Shown in pieces: positions 35,076 through 49,022 of a stretch of 64,000 nucleotides of DNA. The stretch comes from Fratercula arctica (Eukaryota > Chordata > Aves > Charadriiformes > Alcidae): NCBI GenBank assembly GCA_947846985.1, contig CANTUZ010000001.1:37038727-37102726 (forward strand). Direction: 5' to 3'. The first letter of the stretch is position 1, and every line of letters begins with the position of its first letter. The notes below the pieces were generated by a model. The model was not told where the DNA came from. It saw only the letters and a program-made list of their open reading frames with translations, and did no database searches. The translations under genes were made by a program, and so were the position numbers.

Positions 35076-36756
35076 TCTTTCTCTTCATACACTCAGGAAA
35101 AAAACCAATTGTTTTCTACACAAGCCACATCATTGCCACAGATCAAACATTTCATTTTTGTGTAACAATTCCTTTCTGCAAGGTTAGCAGTCAGGTTTAG
35201 TTTATGAGTAAGAGTTAGCACATACAGACAGATAAATGCTTCAGAAAATTATTGCTTACACAGGTAGGCATTCCCAGCAGGTTTAACAAAACCTCCACAA
35301 AAGAGCCTCAGTGCACTCCAGGAAATACATTGTATTGCCCCTGCAATGGCTCTCCGGGGCTACCAACTGTGGAAATGGAGATCCACTAGATCATAGTCCC
35401 CTCTGTCTTATAAAGTAGAGCTGGTGCAACTAAAAACTGATGTCAAAATAATTTCACCTATGGGTGAAACTCTTTAACTTGTCAGCTAAGAAAGAGAGCT
35501 TGTTTTCCATCATCTTGTGCATTTATATTTTCATTGGAATCTGAGGATGATCAAATACAAGGCATAATGCACAGAATAAAAATCTAAATTTAAAAATTAG
35601 GATTTTAACTTAAAGGCAATTGAGATGACTAAATTCGTAGGCAAGATAATTTGGGCTAATAATGTAGTCAACACATTGTAGCAAACTCCTCCTAATGGTA
35701 ATTTAGTGTATTGCTGAAAAATAAACTGTCTATTTTTTTCCCTTTATTTCCCCCTACCTCTTTTATCAACTTTTCAAAATTTACTTTTTTTTTGTATGAG
35801 AATTCTTCTTATAGATGGAATTCAAAAGAACAGGTAGGAGAATAATCCCAGAAGTTTGCTGTTGAAAAATAATTTTAAAAAATTCTATATATAAAACCTG
35901 GTTTAAGTAACTATTTTAAATATGTGAAATATTAGGTATGTGAAAAAAAATACTTCCCTGATTTAACATTCAGAATTACATACTATCATTACTTGTAGTA
36001 ATTATAATGAAAAATATGATTATGTATTGTAGCTTATATTGAAAGTAATCTCATTCCCAAAATTAATGCATAATGAATAATTAATTTAAAAACAAGAAAA
36101 TGCAGAAACCAAAAAATACAGTAGAATATTATTTATACAACAGAATCCAGGAAGAGGGAAATACCAATGAAAACTGCAATGGCTGGAAAAGAAAAGCATA
36201 ATAGGATAAAATAAAATGTATCTCAAACACTGGTGGATAAAAGCAATGATTTATTTGAGGTGTTGGGATTCGTTTTAGGTGCTGTAAATTCTTCATTCGA
36301 CAACAACATGGACATATGCACACAGCCTCTCCTCTTGCTCTCTGCGCCATCCCTCAATTTCTTTTCCTCAGGCTTTTTATATTCAACTCCTTCCTGCCCA
36401 TCTTGAGAGAAAAACTTTCAGCTAGCCCCAGCAGTCACAGATATTCTGAGTTTGTTTTCTTTCTCCACCTTACAAGGCTATAATTGTTGTGTCCCAGAGT
36501 ACTTTACTCCTGTCCATCATAATGAAAGATGAGCTGCCACTAGATACTGCTCACCTAGTAATAAGCAGGAGCAAAGTATTTGGGGTTGTGTAAGCACCAG
36601 GGCAGTCATCTTCAGATACAGACTGAAGAGTTTGCTAATGAAGATGACATATTGAAGAGACAGCTAGATAATGAGGATTATGAATAACTAAATCCATAGA
36701 GAAAGCAGCTAGAATCTGTGGTGAGGTGAGCCAGAAAGGTTGTGCATGAGAGGAAA

Positions 36757-36821
36757 AGAAAAAAACAAAACAAAACAAAACACAAACCAACCAACCAAAC
36801 AAACAAAAAAACCAAACAGAA
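36757..36821. repeat. A-rich AAAAC/AACC repeat
   Basis: Low-complexity sequence built from AAAAC, AACCAACC and AAACAAAC units, with no G except at the edges. Confidence 0.85.
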
Positions 36822-39800
36822 AGATATTTATTTCTGTGGTGTGGTTACTTAGGTACTTTACATCCATGTTGAGGAGCACAGTATTTTTAACCAGTCAAAC
36901 AGATTTTTAAATAAGAGGAAGAGACAATGCAGTGGAAAACACAAATCAGATGCAGAATCTGAATTACTGTGTTGAGCAAGATACGAATGGCATCAGCTGT
37001 GCTCTGGGGGTGACTCTTATTGCCAGCTATACAGAGTCTAGACAATTAGTTTAGGTACACACCTAACTTAAAATGGCTAAAGTTATTGAGATTATTCCCT
37101 TCCAGTTAATCCCATTAAAAAGTTTGTCAATACAGATGTCAAAGTGAATAAATCAAATTCTAAATAATGGACAAAAATATTAAAGCTACAAGTCTACTTC
37201 ATCATGTGTAGACTGACAGAGGACAAATTCTTCTCTTTAGACCATCACTTTAACTTTCTTTAGTTCTGCCTTTTAATTGCTCTTCAGCCAAGTATGGATT
37301 TCAGATAAGTGCTATAATTTCTAAGAAACACTGGGGTTTAGGTTTTATGTAATGTAGGTACTGAGTCACCTGCATAACACTGGCACTTCAGCTCTTGTTA
37401 GTCATTACCTCTCTCAACAGCTTTACAGAGCAGTTGAATAGAGAGAGAGAGAGTTTTAGGAGACTGTGAAGCTTTGGACTTGGAGATGAAAACAAAAAAA
37501 AGCCTAGATTATTCCTTAAACTCTGAATTTGGTAACAGCAGAAACAGAAGAAAGTAATTTCACCCATAGCTTATGAGTGTTGCCTATGTAGGATGACCCA
37601 GAGACTTCCTCAGATTCTGGGTGCCAGATGATAACTGCCAGCACCATTTTTTTCTAGTGAATTTGATGTCTTATAATATGGAAAGAAAGTTGAAATTGAA
37701 AAGGAGTCACTAAAACTAAACTAAACATAATTTCCTGTCTTTAAAATGAGTAGTTTATAAATATTTAGATTGAATTTAATGGATATATTAGGAAATCATG
37801 GGAACAGGATGATGGGGAGATTTTTTTCAATACAGGATGTGGAAAAATCAAAATTATACTTTAAAAAAATATAAAGAAGAAAAAAAAAATTAAGCAGAAG
37901 GTGATTACTGACAGTAAGGAGCCAGTCTGCCTTGCTTTGTGCAAAACTGCTAGTAGTTAGCTAAAAAGTTCCAAATGTGTAAGGATGAAGGCAAATAATG
38001 TCTTTTCTTACATTAGATTACTAGCCAATATGGATTCTGTATTTATGTCTTCAGTTAGAGGACAAGGTTTGACAACCACACTTGCCCACATGCCACTGAT
38101 AAGAAACTTTTCTTGGCATGTTGGGACTTAACACATCAGTTACTGCAAGATACAGAAGTTTCATTTAAAAACCAACCAACCACACACGTATACAAGAAAG
38201 AAGTAGTGGGAGAACTCTTTTATTTTCATGTTTCTGAAGAAAATTTTCTACATGTTTCCAGTGTTTCTCATGGCTGCTGGTAGTATGAAAAAAATATAAA
38301 ACTATTTTTTTTTACTTTAATTTTTCCTTGATGCATACAGTAGAGGATAGGTTCATTGAAAAGACATTGAAGAAGACTCCACCCACTGAACCAGCCTGTC
38401 GTGGTCATGCTGTTTCCTGATGTGATTTGGAAGATCCTGATACCACATGTCTTACTGGATCTACCTGTCTGGATCGTGATCCACCATAAATTGTAGATAT
38501 GCTCTCTAGTGTCTTTCTCTTTTATGTTTTCCCAGGACTAATCCCTACTATCTTTCCCTGCATATACTGATGGTGTGGGATTTTGACTTGTTGAATTGAT
38601 GAACAAAATAGCAAAAGGATACATGGATGGATAAAGACAATCAAGATGCAGAAGATGTCTTCTAGTTTACAAGAGCAATAATAAAATTGGTGATCGCGAC
38701 AGCCAAAAGAAAACACAAAGTGGGAGTACAGCCCCCATACATCATGGCGACAGAACTGCAGTGCTTCCTACTGCCTGGTGGCTGGAAATAAGAAGCTGAG
38801 TTTTTATGAATGAAAACAAAAAGGAGTAATATTTCGGGGCCACTTTGTAGACTTTAACCATGCCTAGATTATCAGATTTAGGAATTCTTCTAATTTCTTG
38901 GTTCTCAGATACAGTCCAGCTACATCTCATTTTCATATTGGAGATTTAAGCATCAGGTTTCACATAGTTACCATTATCCATTTATTTCTGTAAAATAAAA
39001 ATCTGGACAAGTGAGTTGGTTGGTAGTCATTAAACACTTCCAAAGGTCTCTGACATGTCCAGTAGGTAAACCCACAGGCCTGTCTGGGAGGCTGAGCTTC
39101 TAGAAAAGAAGCAACTCCATATGGTGTTGCACTAATTAGAACTGTTTTGACTCCATACTTTTTCCACCATCTGCCTCCTGAATGCTTGATTATGCCTTAA
39201 GGAAACATTACCCTCTGGATCACCTGTTAGTCTTAAGTAAAGCAGACTCCTTATATCTTCCCCTTGGCCATCTGGCACTCTTCCTCATTTTCTTTGCAGG
39301 GTCACAGGAAAACTTCATCAGTCCTTACCTTTTTCTGCCCATGTAAAACTACCCCATTTTCATGGACATCTTCACACTGAGATCTGCTAATTGTGGTTAT
39401 GCAGTCCTGAGATAAGACCCTGTAAAGGTTGACTTAGAGAAAACATTTCCCACTAATACCTGGCAGTCATGGAGAACATTGACCTAATACCTAATAATCT
39501 CTGCCAAATATAGCTTCCAGTCATACAACTTTACTAATTTACCCAAAAGGCTGAGCTCAGACACTTTCAGGGAGCTGTCAGTCATGCTGGTCCACATGAA
39601 ATGGAACTGATCTGAAACAATTCATTCTTATGTAAAGGGGGAAGATACAGGGAAGCATGTGACATATGGGTATATCACTGTCTGTTTGTCCCATAGAAAT
39701 AAAATAAGGAAAATAAAATGAAATTCAGAAAAATAAGATAGAAGAAATCAGAGAAAGGATAAAGGGGACAAATAACCCAAAGCAAACAAAAAAAAATGAA

Positions 39801-40978
39801 ATTTGAAAATATAAAATTACAATGAAACAACTTATTTTGGTCCTGCAGTTACATAGATCTTTTTCTAAAACAATATTTGCCCAAAGCAGTGCAATCTTCT
39901 CAAACTTTTCACTTTTTATGAAAGAGAAATTCTTGTCCAAAAAAACCTTTCATTAAAATAGTTTCAACCAGTTCCTACAAAATCATAAGCACATAGAACC
40001 CAAGAAAGTTGGAAGTAAGCAAATGGTAATTTACAACTGAAAATCTCCATACATTTTAATGTAGATGGCATATTAATGAACACAGCAAAAGTAAAGATCT
40101 AATCCCTTCATTAAAGTATGGCTTCCAGTAACTTATTTTTTGGATGAATGAAACAGATCAGTTTCACTCTGAATTGTCTACAATCAGTATGGATAAGCCA
40201 ACAGCAACATCAAAACATTTACCATTATACTTAGTAGGACTCCAGCTGGGATATCTCTATACAAGTGTTTTATTAAATGATACAGTCATGTGACAAGCAG
40301 AAATAAACATTGAATGAATGAATTGGTTTCAGAATGAATATGGTACATAAAAATTTAAATGAGAAATGGAAAGTAAAACATGGAAGAAAATGAAGCTAAG
40401 TATGTCATAAGACGAAGAGAAATAGAAAGAACATGTAACTTTAGCAATGCAGTCTCTGAAATAAAAAATGATTCATAATTTCTTGCACATTTAGTCTACT
40501 GAACAGAAAATCCTTAAGATCTGAGATGAACTGAAGAACTACTGGTAATAACCAGAGGACTTGAATAGTAACAAATTGAGTCCAAAGAGATAGACTATTA
40601 CTTGAGTGATTTACAAGTGTGCTCTGAAAGAAAAGTATATAAAAGAAAAAGATTCAAAGAAAAAAAAAAAGCTGCTATTGATATGGAGATGGACTGCCTC
40701 ACAGTATAGATAGCCAGCATTTGAGAAAACAATGGCTTATGTAAAAAAGGCGTAGTACTTTTCAGAAGTGACAGACACAGAGTCATTATTAATAATCACT
40801 CTAAGCCACAAGGCTGTTTTTAATAAATACAAATGGTATGATCTCAAAGCCCAGAAGTAAAAAAATGTATATGCAAAGCAAGAGAAAGCTGGTGAATAAA
40901 GCAGCAGAAATAAAACAATTTTTTCCACTTCATGCAAATAAATAGTTACACTTTCTTCCTTCTTCTCCTCTCTCTCTC

Positions 40979-41000
40979 TTTTTTTTTTTTTTTTTTTTTT
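40979..41000. repeat. poly-T tract (22 nt) after a CT run
   Basis: Twenty-two T preceded by CTCTCTCTCT, a compound pyrimidine tract. Confidence 0.95.
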
Positions 41001-42050
41001 AAGAGTTAGTACATTCTAAGATAAATTGTGTAAACAGAAAAATAGACTCAGGAGCATCAGTAGCTGTTAAAGTGAAGAGTAAGAGAATCACACTAAGGCA
41101 TATAATATCAGATTTTATCCATATGGTGTAAAAAGTCCACTAGATGAGAAACGCTTATCTGTGACTTCAAGAAAAGATAAAAACACACGAGCAACTGAAG
41201 AAAAAAAAAAATCCAACTCAACAAACCCACAAAAAAAATCCAACCACTCCCAACAGTTGCTGAAATGTTGGTTCAAGAAAATAATTGTCTTTTTCAAGGA
41301 GATGTTGAGCAAAAAGACAGGACTGCACATAGATAAAATGGTATCTCCAGTATTACAAAAACATAGAATACTGTATCTTGGTAGATCATAGACAGAAGAA
41401 AAGCTATTGTAACACAGGCAGAAAAAAAATCCCAAACCAAACCAAAACAAAAACAAGAAGACACCATCAAAAAGGAAGCACTGGGACCTGTTTATACTGC
41501 CAAGCATTAGTGGTAAATACAAGACACTGACAGGCATTAATACTATAGAGAAAGACTGGTGTATAGTACCAATTTATACTGCATTCCACATATTTTAAAT
41601 AGAAGTAATGCTTCCTTTTAGAAATGTGATATTAAAAAGTTTTAATAAAATGCAATTTGGAAGGATTCAAAATCCAAAAGTTATCGAGAATAATCAGCGA
41701 GATTTTGGAAGATAATAATTAGAGAGGTAGTTGCTGCATGAGATTTTTCTTTTAAGCGGTATTCTAGTTTATTAACGGGTGTGTGAAATCAAAAGTTGTT
41801 CTACAAAAGTATTTGAACTCCTAAATATTCAGTTCATCATAACTGAGCAAGGGTAATTATTATTTGCCACCTAAAATGACTGGCCCTTGAGCCTGTATTT
41901 TCCTAATCCTGTCCTAAGAAAGATCTTACAGCTAAGGATGCACAAAAACTAACCTCTGAGAGGCAGCCATTTTTAGACATGGAAAGTTTGGGTGCTAGGC
42001 TTATTAAGCATTATTGTTACCGAAATGAACCTTTGAGAAATTTGACTGAA

Positions 42051-42110
42051 TGAGACAGTATTTCAGGAGAATAAAAAGTATGAGACAGCATTTCAGAATT
42101 TTAGCTGAAT
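42051..42110 (+). repeat. partial 30-bp tandem duplication
   Basis: TGAGACAGTATTTCAG (42051) recurs as TGAGACAGCATTTCAG (42081), one mismatch in 16. The second halves of the units no longer match. Confidence 0.55.
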
Positions 42111-43142
42111 GGGTCTGCAAATATGTCCTGCCTCATTTTCACTCAGCAGGATAAACAAAAACTGCAGATCACTACCAGCTGCACATTCAGTCAGGCTAGC
42201 AACAACTTTAAAAGCACAGAAAGTACAAATGTATTTCATATGCAGGGTGGATATTTGCTAAGGTAAAGCTGTAAAAAAACCTGCAGCTTTAATTTGGAGA
42301 TACATACATTTTCAAATGTAGGTCTGCAGAGCTCATTTTTTAGTACAGGTTTTGCAGGAGCCCAAGCTTTGAATTTGTTATTTGAAATCTGAAGATAAAA
42401 CAGCAAGGAAAAGCAGAAAGATAGGGACTGAGATAACAAGATTAGGACTTAAGGATAGTACTCAAACCTGTCAAGGACAAAAATTCAGCGGATTATTTGT
42501 CTAGACAATGACTTTATAATGTAAGAAATAAACTTTGTAGAGCAGTGAAGATATCATCCACAGTGACAACGACTACAATTAAAACTAAAAAACACTGTAT
42601 TTGTGAGACCTAATTTCATATGGTGGGGTTTTTTGCAAGTTGTAAATTTTTTCCACTAACTGACTCTGGGATCTGGAGTCTCTAAGGGCTCTCTTGTTGC
42701 CTGCTGTCCTTTACTTTCTGAGTGCTGTATCTGCTTGCAGGGTTTTCCACTACTGCATCCTAAACAAACCCTTCAAAAAGACCTGTATTCTTTCAAAGTC
42801 ACATATCTCACATTAGGCAGCTCACTAATCCCAAAACCTGGATGACTAAACCAGACTCATAACCTTCAGCTTCTGCACTGTCTAAAGCTTTCCTGTAAAG
42901 TTTTTGTGCTACCACCTTGGTCATCCAGAACCAGAATTCTCCTTTGATTCTTTTTCTCCCTTTATCCTACAGTTTCCATATCATAACCAAACCCTTTCAT
43001 GACTTGATCTACATTTTAAAAATTTCCTGCATACATCTACCCACTCGTATGTTTGTAGTTTTCTTATGAAATCTGTCAGTCAAAATAACTCCTCCACATC
43101 AATCTTAAGAAAACACATTTTATAGTGTTCCTCTAACATTAA

Positions 43143-43216
43143 TGTGTAGTTTATATGTTTTATATATAAATGCATTTCTATATATGTATGTATACATATA
43201 ATGCATACATGCGTAT
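43143..43216. repeat. TA/TG-rich low-complexity patch
   Basis: Alternating TATATA, TATGTATG and ATACAT units, probably a decayed (TA)n/(TG)n microsatellite. Confidence 0.7.
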
Positions 43217-44404
43217 ATCAATAAAAATTGCAAACAATATCGAAGAAAGAGCGGCCAATTTGTTCCACATGTAAATGTCATGTGTAAGTCACTTAAAAGA
43301 GCTATGAAAGTTTATGTTGGTTGTAAATTTGACCAGACATCTATCCCTTTTACCTGATTAATCCACCTAATCTGAAATCTTATGTTTTTCTTTATTCCTC
43401 CACTATCATTTAAGTTTCTGTTCGATCTATTTAATAATGCCTTCCAGGATAGAGACTAGACCTTTTCCATACAGCATCTAGAAAACTTGCAGCTGTTACA
43501 GGCTAAAAGATACAGTTGATCTTGAAGTGTCTATTTATTGGAAATTCTCTGTAAAAAAAAAGAAAGGAAGTAGTATAACAGAAAAGAGTAACACATCTAC
43601 TCTCAAGCAAGCTCTTAAGGCAAAATGGAATGAAGACCCTGGAAAATCTATGGAGCCAAGATGTGAATTGTTTGTTCACTTCTAATCTCCAGTTGTTAAC
43701 CTTTTCCACAACAACAGGAAATATTTTTTTTTTCCTATAGGTGATTTTCTAACCTGTCTACAGTCTCTTATATCAAAGCAGTTGCCTAAACTCCGACTTC
43801 ATGTTTTTTATTTTCATCAACGTTCAGTTGCTTTCAATTTTCTTCAAAAAAATCACCTCCCGGTACCAAATGCAGAGGAGATTTCAGGTGAATCAGCTAA
43901 ATTAGACAGCAATTGTATATCTAAATCTAATTCATATGGGAGCACAAGCTACAACTTTAGTAGCATTCAGAGGTAAACAGAAATTAAATATCATCAAACA
44001 GTATAATTATCCATTAAAAAAAATCCTTTCAAATGGCTGAAATCCTCTCTTCCTCTTAAAAGACATGAAATTAATAATAACAGCTGGTTTGGATACAGCC
44101 CTGTTGATATTTGTATGATGTCCCATTATTGTGAATGGGGTCTGGCTTCCTGCCAGATCCTGACGTGGCCGCAATCTGTTTCAAGTACCAGATAGTACTG
44201 AACCAGTCAATCAAAATATGTTTTCTCTATCGCCACTGTGGTATTTTATGAAATATCAGAATGAGATGCTGCACTTGCATCTGCTCTAGCGTGAGATGCG
44301 GTGTATCACCCAGGTGCGGAGCCACATCCTTTCGAGTGCAGTGCCCATGGATATGCTAACATCAGGACCATTCTTTGGAGGCTAACTTTCCACTGGGTAA
44401 TTTG

Positions 44405-44475
44405 GAATCTTATCAAAAGCCCATTGAAGTCAAAGGAAATATTCCCATTGATCTCAGAGGGCTTTGATCAGGCCC
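44405..44475. repeat. palindromic ancient repeat (MITE-like)
   Basis: Left arm 44405-44440 (with TATCAAAAGCCCATTGAAGT) pairs with right arm 44441-44475 (with TCAGAGGGCTTTGATCAGGC), roughly two thirds of positions matching and almost no loop. The phrases 'cccattgaagtcaa' and 'tttgatcaggccc' are ones I know from a palindromic interspersed repeat common in turtles, crocodilians and birds. Family name not assigned. Flanking sequence from about 44270 may also belong to it. Confidence 0.6.
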
Positions 44476-45418
44476 ATGGTGAGCATGTACTTTAGCAGTC
44501 TTTTAGTGCTCCTGCAACATGCACAGCCAAATGAATACACTTAATCTTTTGAGTAAAAATATCATGAAAGTCAGCACAGTCCAGCAGACTGGAGTCAAAA
44601 ATCAGAAAGGGACTTAGCAAGTGGAATTTGGTGCCTGAAAGCTTTTTTAGTTGCCAAAGTTCAACCTTAGGCAATAAGGAATATTCACAATTGCCTTTTC
44701 CTAGTTGCTGCTGATGTCTTAAGACTGTTAGTTGCAGTGTTTCTGCTGGTGAGGTCCCCAGGGCACGTAAATTATTGCTGTGGCATAAAGCTGGGATACA
44801 AAGCCGTCTTCTGGTGCCAAGGTGCTTGTTGCTAGCTCAGACCTAAAACCCCCAGATGTTTTCTCCCAAGCATAAAGATGTGTTTTAATGTGTGTTCATG
44901 CTGTGGCTAATCCTTCCCCATGCTTTTCTGAACAAGATCAGTGCAATTCACATGTGCAAATCAGGTATTGGAGAATCTTTATATGTGGGCCTTCCCACTG
45001 TCACTGTTTTAAACCCTGTCATTTAACTAAAGAGGGTTTTAAATGTCTCCCACTCTTCTTCGAGGTTTTAATTTAGTTCTAATTAGTGGATTACTGTGAA
45101 GAATGGGCATAGGCACTCCTTTCCTGGTGAGGTTTCACAGAGGACATAATGTTCATCCCCCAGACATCCCAAGGGAGTTTTCCTCCCAGCAGAATGCTGT
45201 TTACTTGAGGGAATCCTCGCTCTCCCAAAAGTATTTCAGAGAACATCTATCTCAGATTGCTGATCTCTGTGAATCTCTTTTCAAAGAAGAAATTGAGTGT
45301 GTGGGAAGTTATGAATTTGACAGTAAGGTGCAAGGAAAACGCTGCAACAGATGTCAGCATTGTGGGTTTATGTTGTGTTTACCTTTGGGCTTGTCTCACC
45401 TCCCGGAGCTTTAAAGTT

Positions 45419-45598
45419 AAACTCTTCCCAGGGAAGTTGTGGATTCCCCAGCATTGGTCACTTTTAAGACATGGCTGGACAGGGTGCTGGGCCACCTTGT
45501 CTAGACCATGCTTTCACCAAGAAAGGCTGGACCAGATGATCCTTGAGGTCCCTTCCAACCTGGTATTCTGTGGTTCCATGATATAACTCTATGATTCT
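45419..45598 (+). mobile_element. CR1 LINE, short 3' end
   Basis: About 180 bp of CR1: the last ORF2 codons (CCCAGGGAAGTTGTGGATTC, the PREVVDSP block), then ACATGGCTGGACAGGGTGCT, GACCAGATGATCCTTGAGGT and CCCTTCCAACCTGGTATTCT, with a worn tail (ATTCTGTGG, CTCTATGATTC). The 3' untranslated type resembles that of the 14.65-19.3 kb copy rather than the younger type at 4.1 and 58.4 kb. Sequence just upstream (45100-45418) is not CR1 and carries a 103-codon open frame without recognisable domains. Confidence 0.88.
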
Positions 45599-46394
45599 TT
45601 GGGAAAATTCCCTTACATTAAATTCAAGGGCTAAAAAAGTTAGAGTGCGTGACCCACTGCAGGCCCAGAAGAGACACTTGTTCTTCCAACAAGTGTGTTT
45701 AATATTGCTTTTATAAATAAAATTATTTCAGAATTGCACTGATACCAGACTTCTCTAGAAACAGAAGTGGGAATTCATGCCTTTAGCTGGAGTAGACTTT
45801 AATCTTTTTTTAATGAAGTGACCTAGTAAAGAAAATCTAAATGAATACTAGGAATTTGCTGGTAAAATACAATAGCACTGGCTCCCCTACAGAAGCATTT
45901 TGCGAGGTAATGCCCAAAGATGCAGCAATTTAGTAGTATTACCACGGTATCTAAAGTGGAAACAAACTTATATTCTTTATACTTATGTTTCTGAAAGACA
46001 ATTTTTGTTTTCTTTCTAAGATTGCATATCTATAACTAGCTACTGACTTCATACTTAGAAACTGAAAAATGTAGCCTGCCTTTCAGAACAAAAATCATTG
46101 GTGTACACGATTCCAAAAATCAACTCAATAGCGCATTATGTTTGAATACTAATAACATGCTTAGGAATGCATATACTGAGGTCACTGTTACAGGGTTGTC
46201 ATAAAAATAGATAAAACTGTGGGGTAAAGTAACCAATGGGTGTTTGTCTTGTTATCACAAGCAAAGCCTTAATTTCTACAACATTTCATTGCTCACATAT
46301 TGTAATTAGTCAAGGACACAAGCCCCTGTGGTTTTTGAACTTTTTTTACTAGTCCTGTATCCAAGCAGATGAAGAAGAAACATTTCAAAAGCAT

Positions 46395-46620
46395 CAAAGT
46401 GACTTAGGAGCCTGAAGGAGACACTTCAAAAGCAGCTCGTGCATATTGGGTTTTTAAGGTCCCTAAAGGGATAGACAAGGATCACACAGAACTTTTAGAA
46501 GTCCTCAGACCCTATCAAGAGACACAAGATTATCAGGGTAATTTTGACTACTACATAATATTTGAAAATGTGTCCAGAGCTCCTGATTCACTCTGGTGAA
46601 TTTTAAAGTACTACCTGTAG
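46395..46620. repeat. possible ancient sauropsid repeat
   Basis: AAAGTGACTTAGGAGCCTGA and, later, TATTTGAAAATGTGTCCAGA resemble parts of a palindromic repeat known to me from sauropsid genomes ('gacttaggagcctaa', 'tttgaaaatctggcc'). Similar short echoes occur at 48294-48313 (TATTTAGGTGCCTAACC) and 51848-51862 (TTAGACACCTAAGAT). Recognition is from memory and weak. Confidence 0.35.
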
Positions 46621-46961
46621 TCTTTTTTCCTCTAAACTTAAAGTTGTGTCTGTGTGGTGAGCTTTGAGGAGCTCGCTGTTTGGGAAATAACTCTCACTTC
46701 AAAGATTTGTGATTGGTGAAAGTTATGACAAGGGTTGTGCTTAGGAGGAAAAAAGCTTTGAAGAGGGCCATACATACAGAAAAAAACCTTAAACGAAGCC
46801 TGTGATTTGGAGAACAAGCTTTAAAACTATCTGTTATGATGGAAGAGAGCTTTAATTGGTTCTGCTTTCCCAGACCGCTCTTTATTTTTCCACGTTTTTG
46901 AGACCGCGTATCTTGTCTCCAGCTTGCTACATGTTTATGCTGGTTTCCTGGGTGTGTTGGG

Positions 46962-46985
46962 TTTTTTTTTGTTTTTTTTTTTTTT
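46962..46985. repeat. interrupted poly-T tract
   Basis: Nine T, one G, then fourteen T. Confidence 0.95.
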
Positions 46986-49005
46986 CCCCACAGATCATGG
47001 GCTGTGACATTTTAGAGGCTTCTACAAGAATTGTAGCCATTAGAATATTTGGAAATCTGTGACAAAGTCAGAAGCTTGGCATAAGACGGTGTAGCACTGC
47101 CTACTGGTCCTTCACCGTGGAAACAGAGGAATAGACAGCTGTGTCAATGTTGCCATGGTGAATAAGGTGTGAGCACTTTATGGATGGCAAACAAGAGCAG
47201 ACGTGTTCCAGACTGGTAATGCTATACTCACTTCTTACCTGAAGGAATGCAGTTGTTTTATACAGGAAAATATCAGCCCTTGTAGCAGTAGAAGCACATT
47301 TGTACAAACCTTGTGACTCACTGTGCACCACTTGAAAATCTGCAGATTAAATTTCCGAGTATTCCAGTGCCATAGATTGTTCTTTGCATTTCATGGGTTT
47401 GGGGCCAGGTGAGCTTTGACGTTTTTGTTGTTATTTATTTGGGGGGAGGGCGCTGTATTGATGCTGTGACAATAGAAGGTGATAAAATATTTTCCGGAGT
47501 GACTAGCTGAACTCAATTTGATGTAGGAGTTTACTATCCACTTTACAATCAACATTTCATCCACAATTCTTGTATTGAATTTGTAGTAAAGAAATTGTGT
47601 ACATTCAGTTCTGATGATCATTGAGAACAGAACCTTCCTGCCCCTGCTTCTGTAAAGAGAGTCACTAACAGTCAGGCCTGCTTCCATAAAAATCCCTTTG
47701 TTCCAGAACAGAAAACTTTATTCCGTAAAGATGGACTTCTGACGCTCTGCTACAGCTGATCAGACATAGCAATATATTCATTAGTCATGGTGCCTAACCC
47801 ACAGCCACAAAACAAAATAGAAATCATTTTATCCCCCGAGTGGTCAAACCCTATTCAATGTTAGATTGTGTTATTCATCTATCTATCTGGGATTGTGTCA
47901 TTCTTTACTGCTACAGCTCAGTGACTTTGTGAGAGGAGGATATGTGTCTTTAAAAATTCCAGTAATGGATCATGCGTTGAAGTGCAAGGGCATCCTAGGG
48001 GAGTGAGAATTTGTATGTAGGATTGTTCTTTTCTCAAGAAAAAATGCTACATCTTGTCTAGAAAATTGGCAGCTAATTTTGCTGCCATCCACATCAGCAA
48101 TCATTTTAGGCTATACCTATTCTTTCCTCAGATTAGTACATTCAGCATCAATGAATACTAAGAAGACAATGACGTACCACAACGAAATCCAGGGCTGAGG
48201 TGGCAGCAGGGTATTTTTCCAAGAAAGCAATCAACGGAAGACAGAACTGCTCAGCAATACTAAGGTTAAGTCACTGATTCAAATGACTGAAGTATGTATT
48301 TAGGTGCCTAACCTTAAAATGTCATTACATATTGTGTATTTCACAAATGCACATTTAATAAAGCAACACTTTAAATTACTGCGGCTTCAAGCTCTGAAAA
48401 AAAAAAAAAATCTTGTTCATAAACACTACTGTCTAAAAAATACCGAAATTCTTCAGCATTCTGAAGCTGATGGAAAGAATGAGTTATCTACACAGTAGTT
48501 CTATATACTGAGCATTGAGAAAGACCATGCAACTTAATAATCTCTTGAACTAACATAATTTAGTCTGGGCATTGAGTTTGTATTTTGAGATGAGAAATAT
48601 AGGTTTCTGAAAATCAACAGACCTACAAATGCATATCAGGGTTCTTGCATGTTTTTCTTTTTTGTCACTACAGATGGTGCAGTTCACCTCATTGGAACTT
48701 TGATTTAAATCTCTGGAAGTGATACAGTCAATATTGAATTCAAGCACTCATTTGCGTCATAAAAAAAAATAGATTATTTTTAACGATAGATACAAAGTTT
48801 CTTTTCAAATAAAAAGTGAAAATGAGAAACTAAGAATTGCAAGCAGAAATAGCATTGGTAGCAATTGAGTAATCTATTCCTACATGCCAGAAATGTTTCC
48901 TTAACTTCTGCCCCGTATGCATAGATTCAGATAGCAAATAGTGAATTTTCTTGTTAAATTGTATCAAAATAGCACTGAGAACAGAACTTCAGATGTTCTG
49001 GTCAG

Positions 49006-49022
49006 AAAAAAAAAAAAAAAAA
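49006..49022. repeat. poly-A tract (17 nt)
   Basis: A run of 17 A in single-copy DNA. Confidence 0.95.

Larger units (their letters stand above)
35076..44404. other. single-copy noncoding DNA with A/T tracts
   Basis: About 9.3 kb with no supported gene and no transposon I can name. It holds an A/C-rich patch (36757-36821), a short (GA)n run at 37441-37453, a poly-T run (40979-41000), a degenerate 30-bp duplication (42051-42110) and a TA/TG-rich patch (43143-43216). A CT-rich, less AT-rich stretch at 42660-42980 is unexplained. Open frames such as 41115-41537 minus (140 codons) contain T-runs read as phenylalanine and look like chance. Confidence 0.5.

Noticed and set aside
41115..41537. 140-codon open frame on the minus strand rich in Phe, Leu and Cys
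   Set aside because: The hydrophobic residues come from A-rich runs on the plus strand; a membrane protein is not supported.
42660..42980. Possible L2 LINE 3' region in a CT-rich stretch
   Set aside because: No L2 anchor phrase could be placed in order; composition alone is not evidence.
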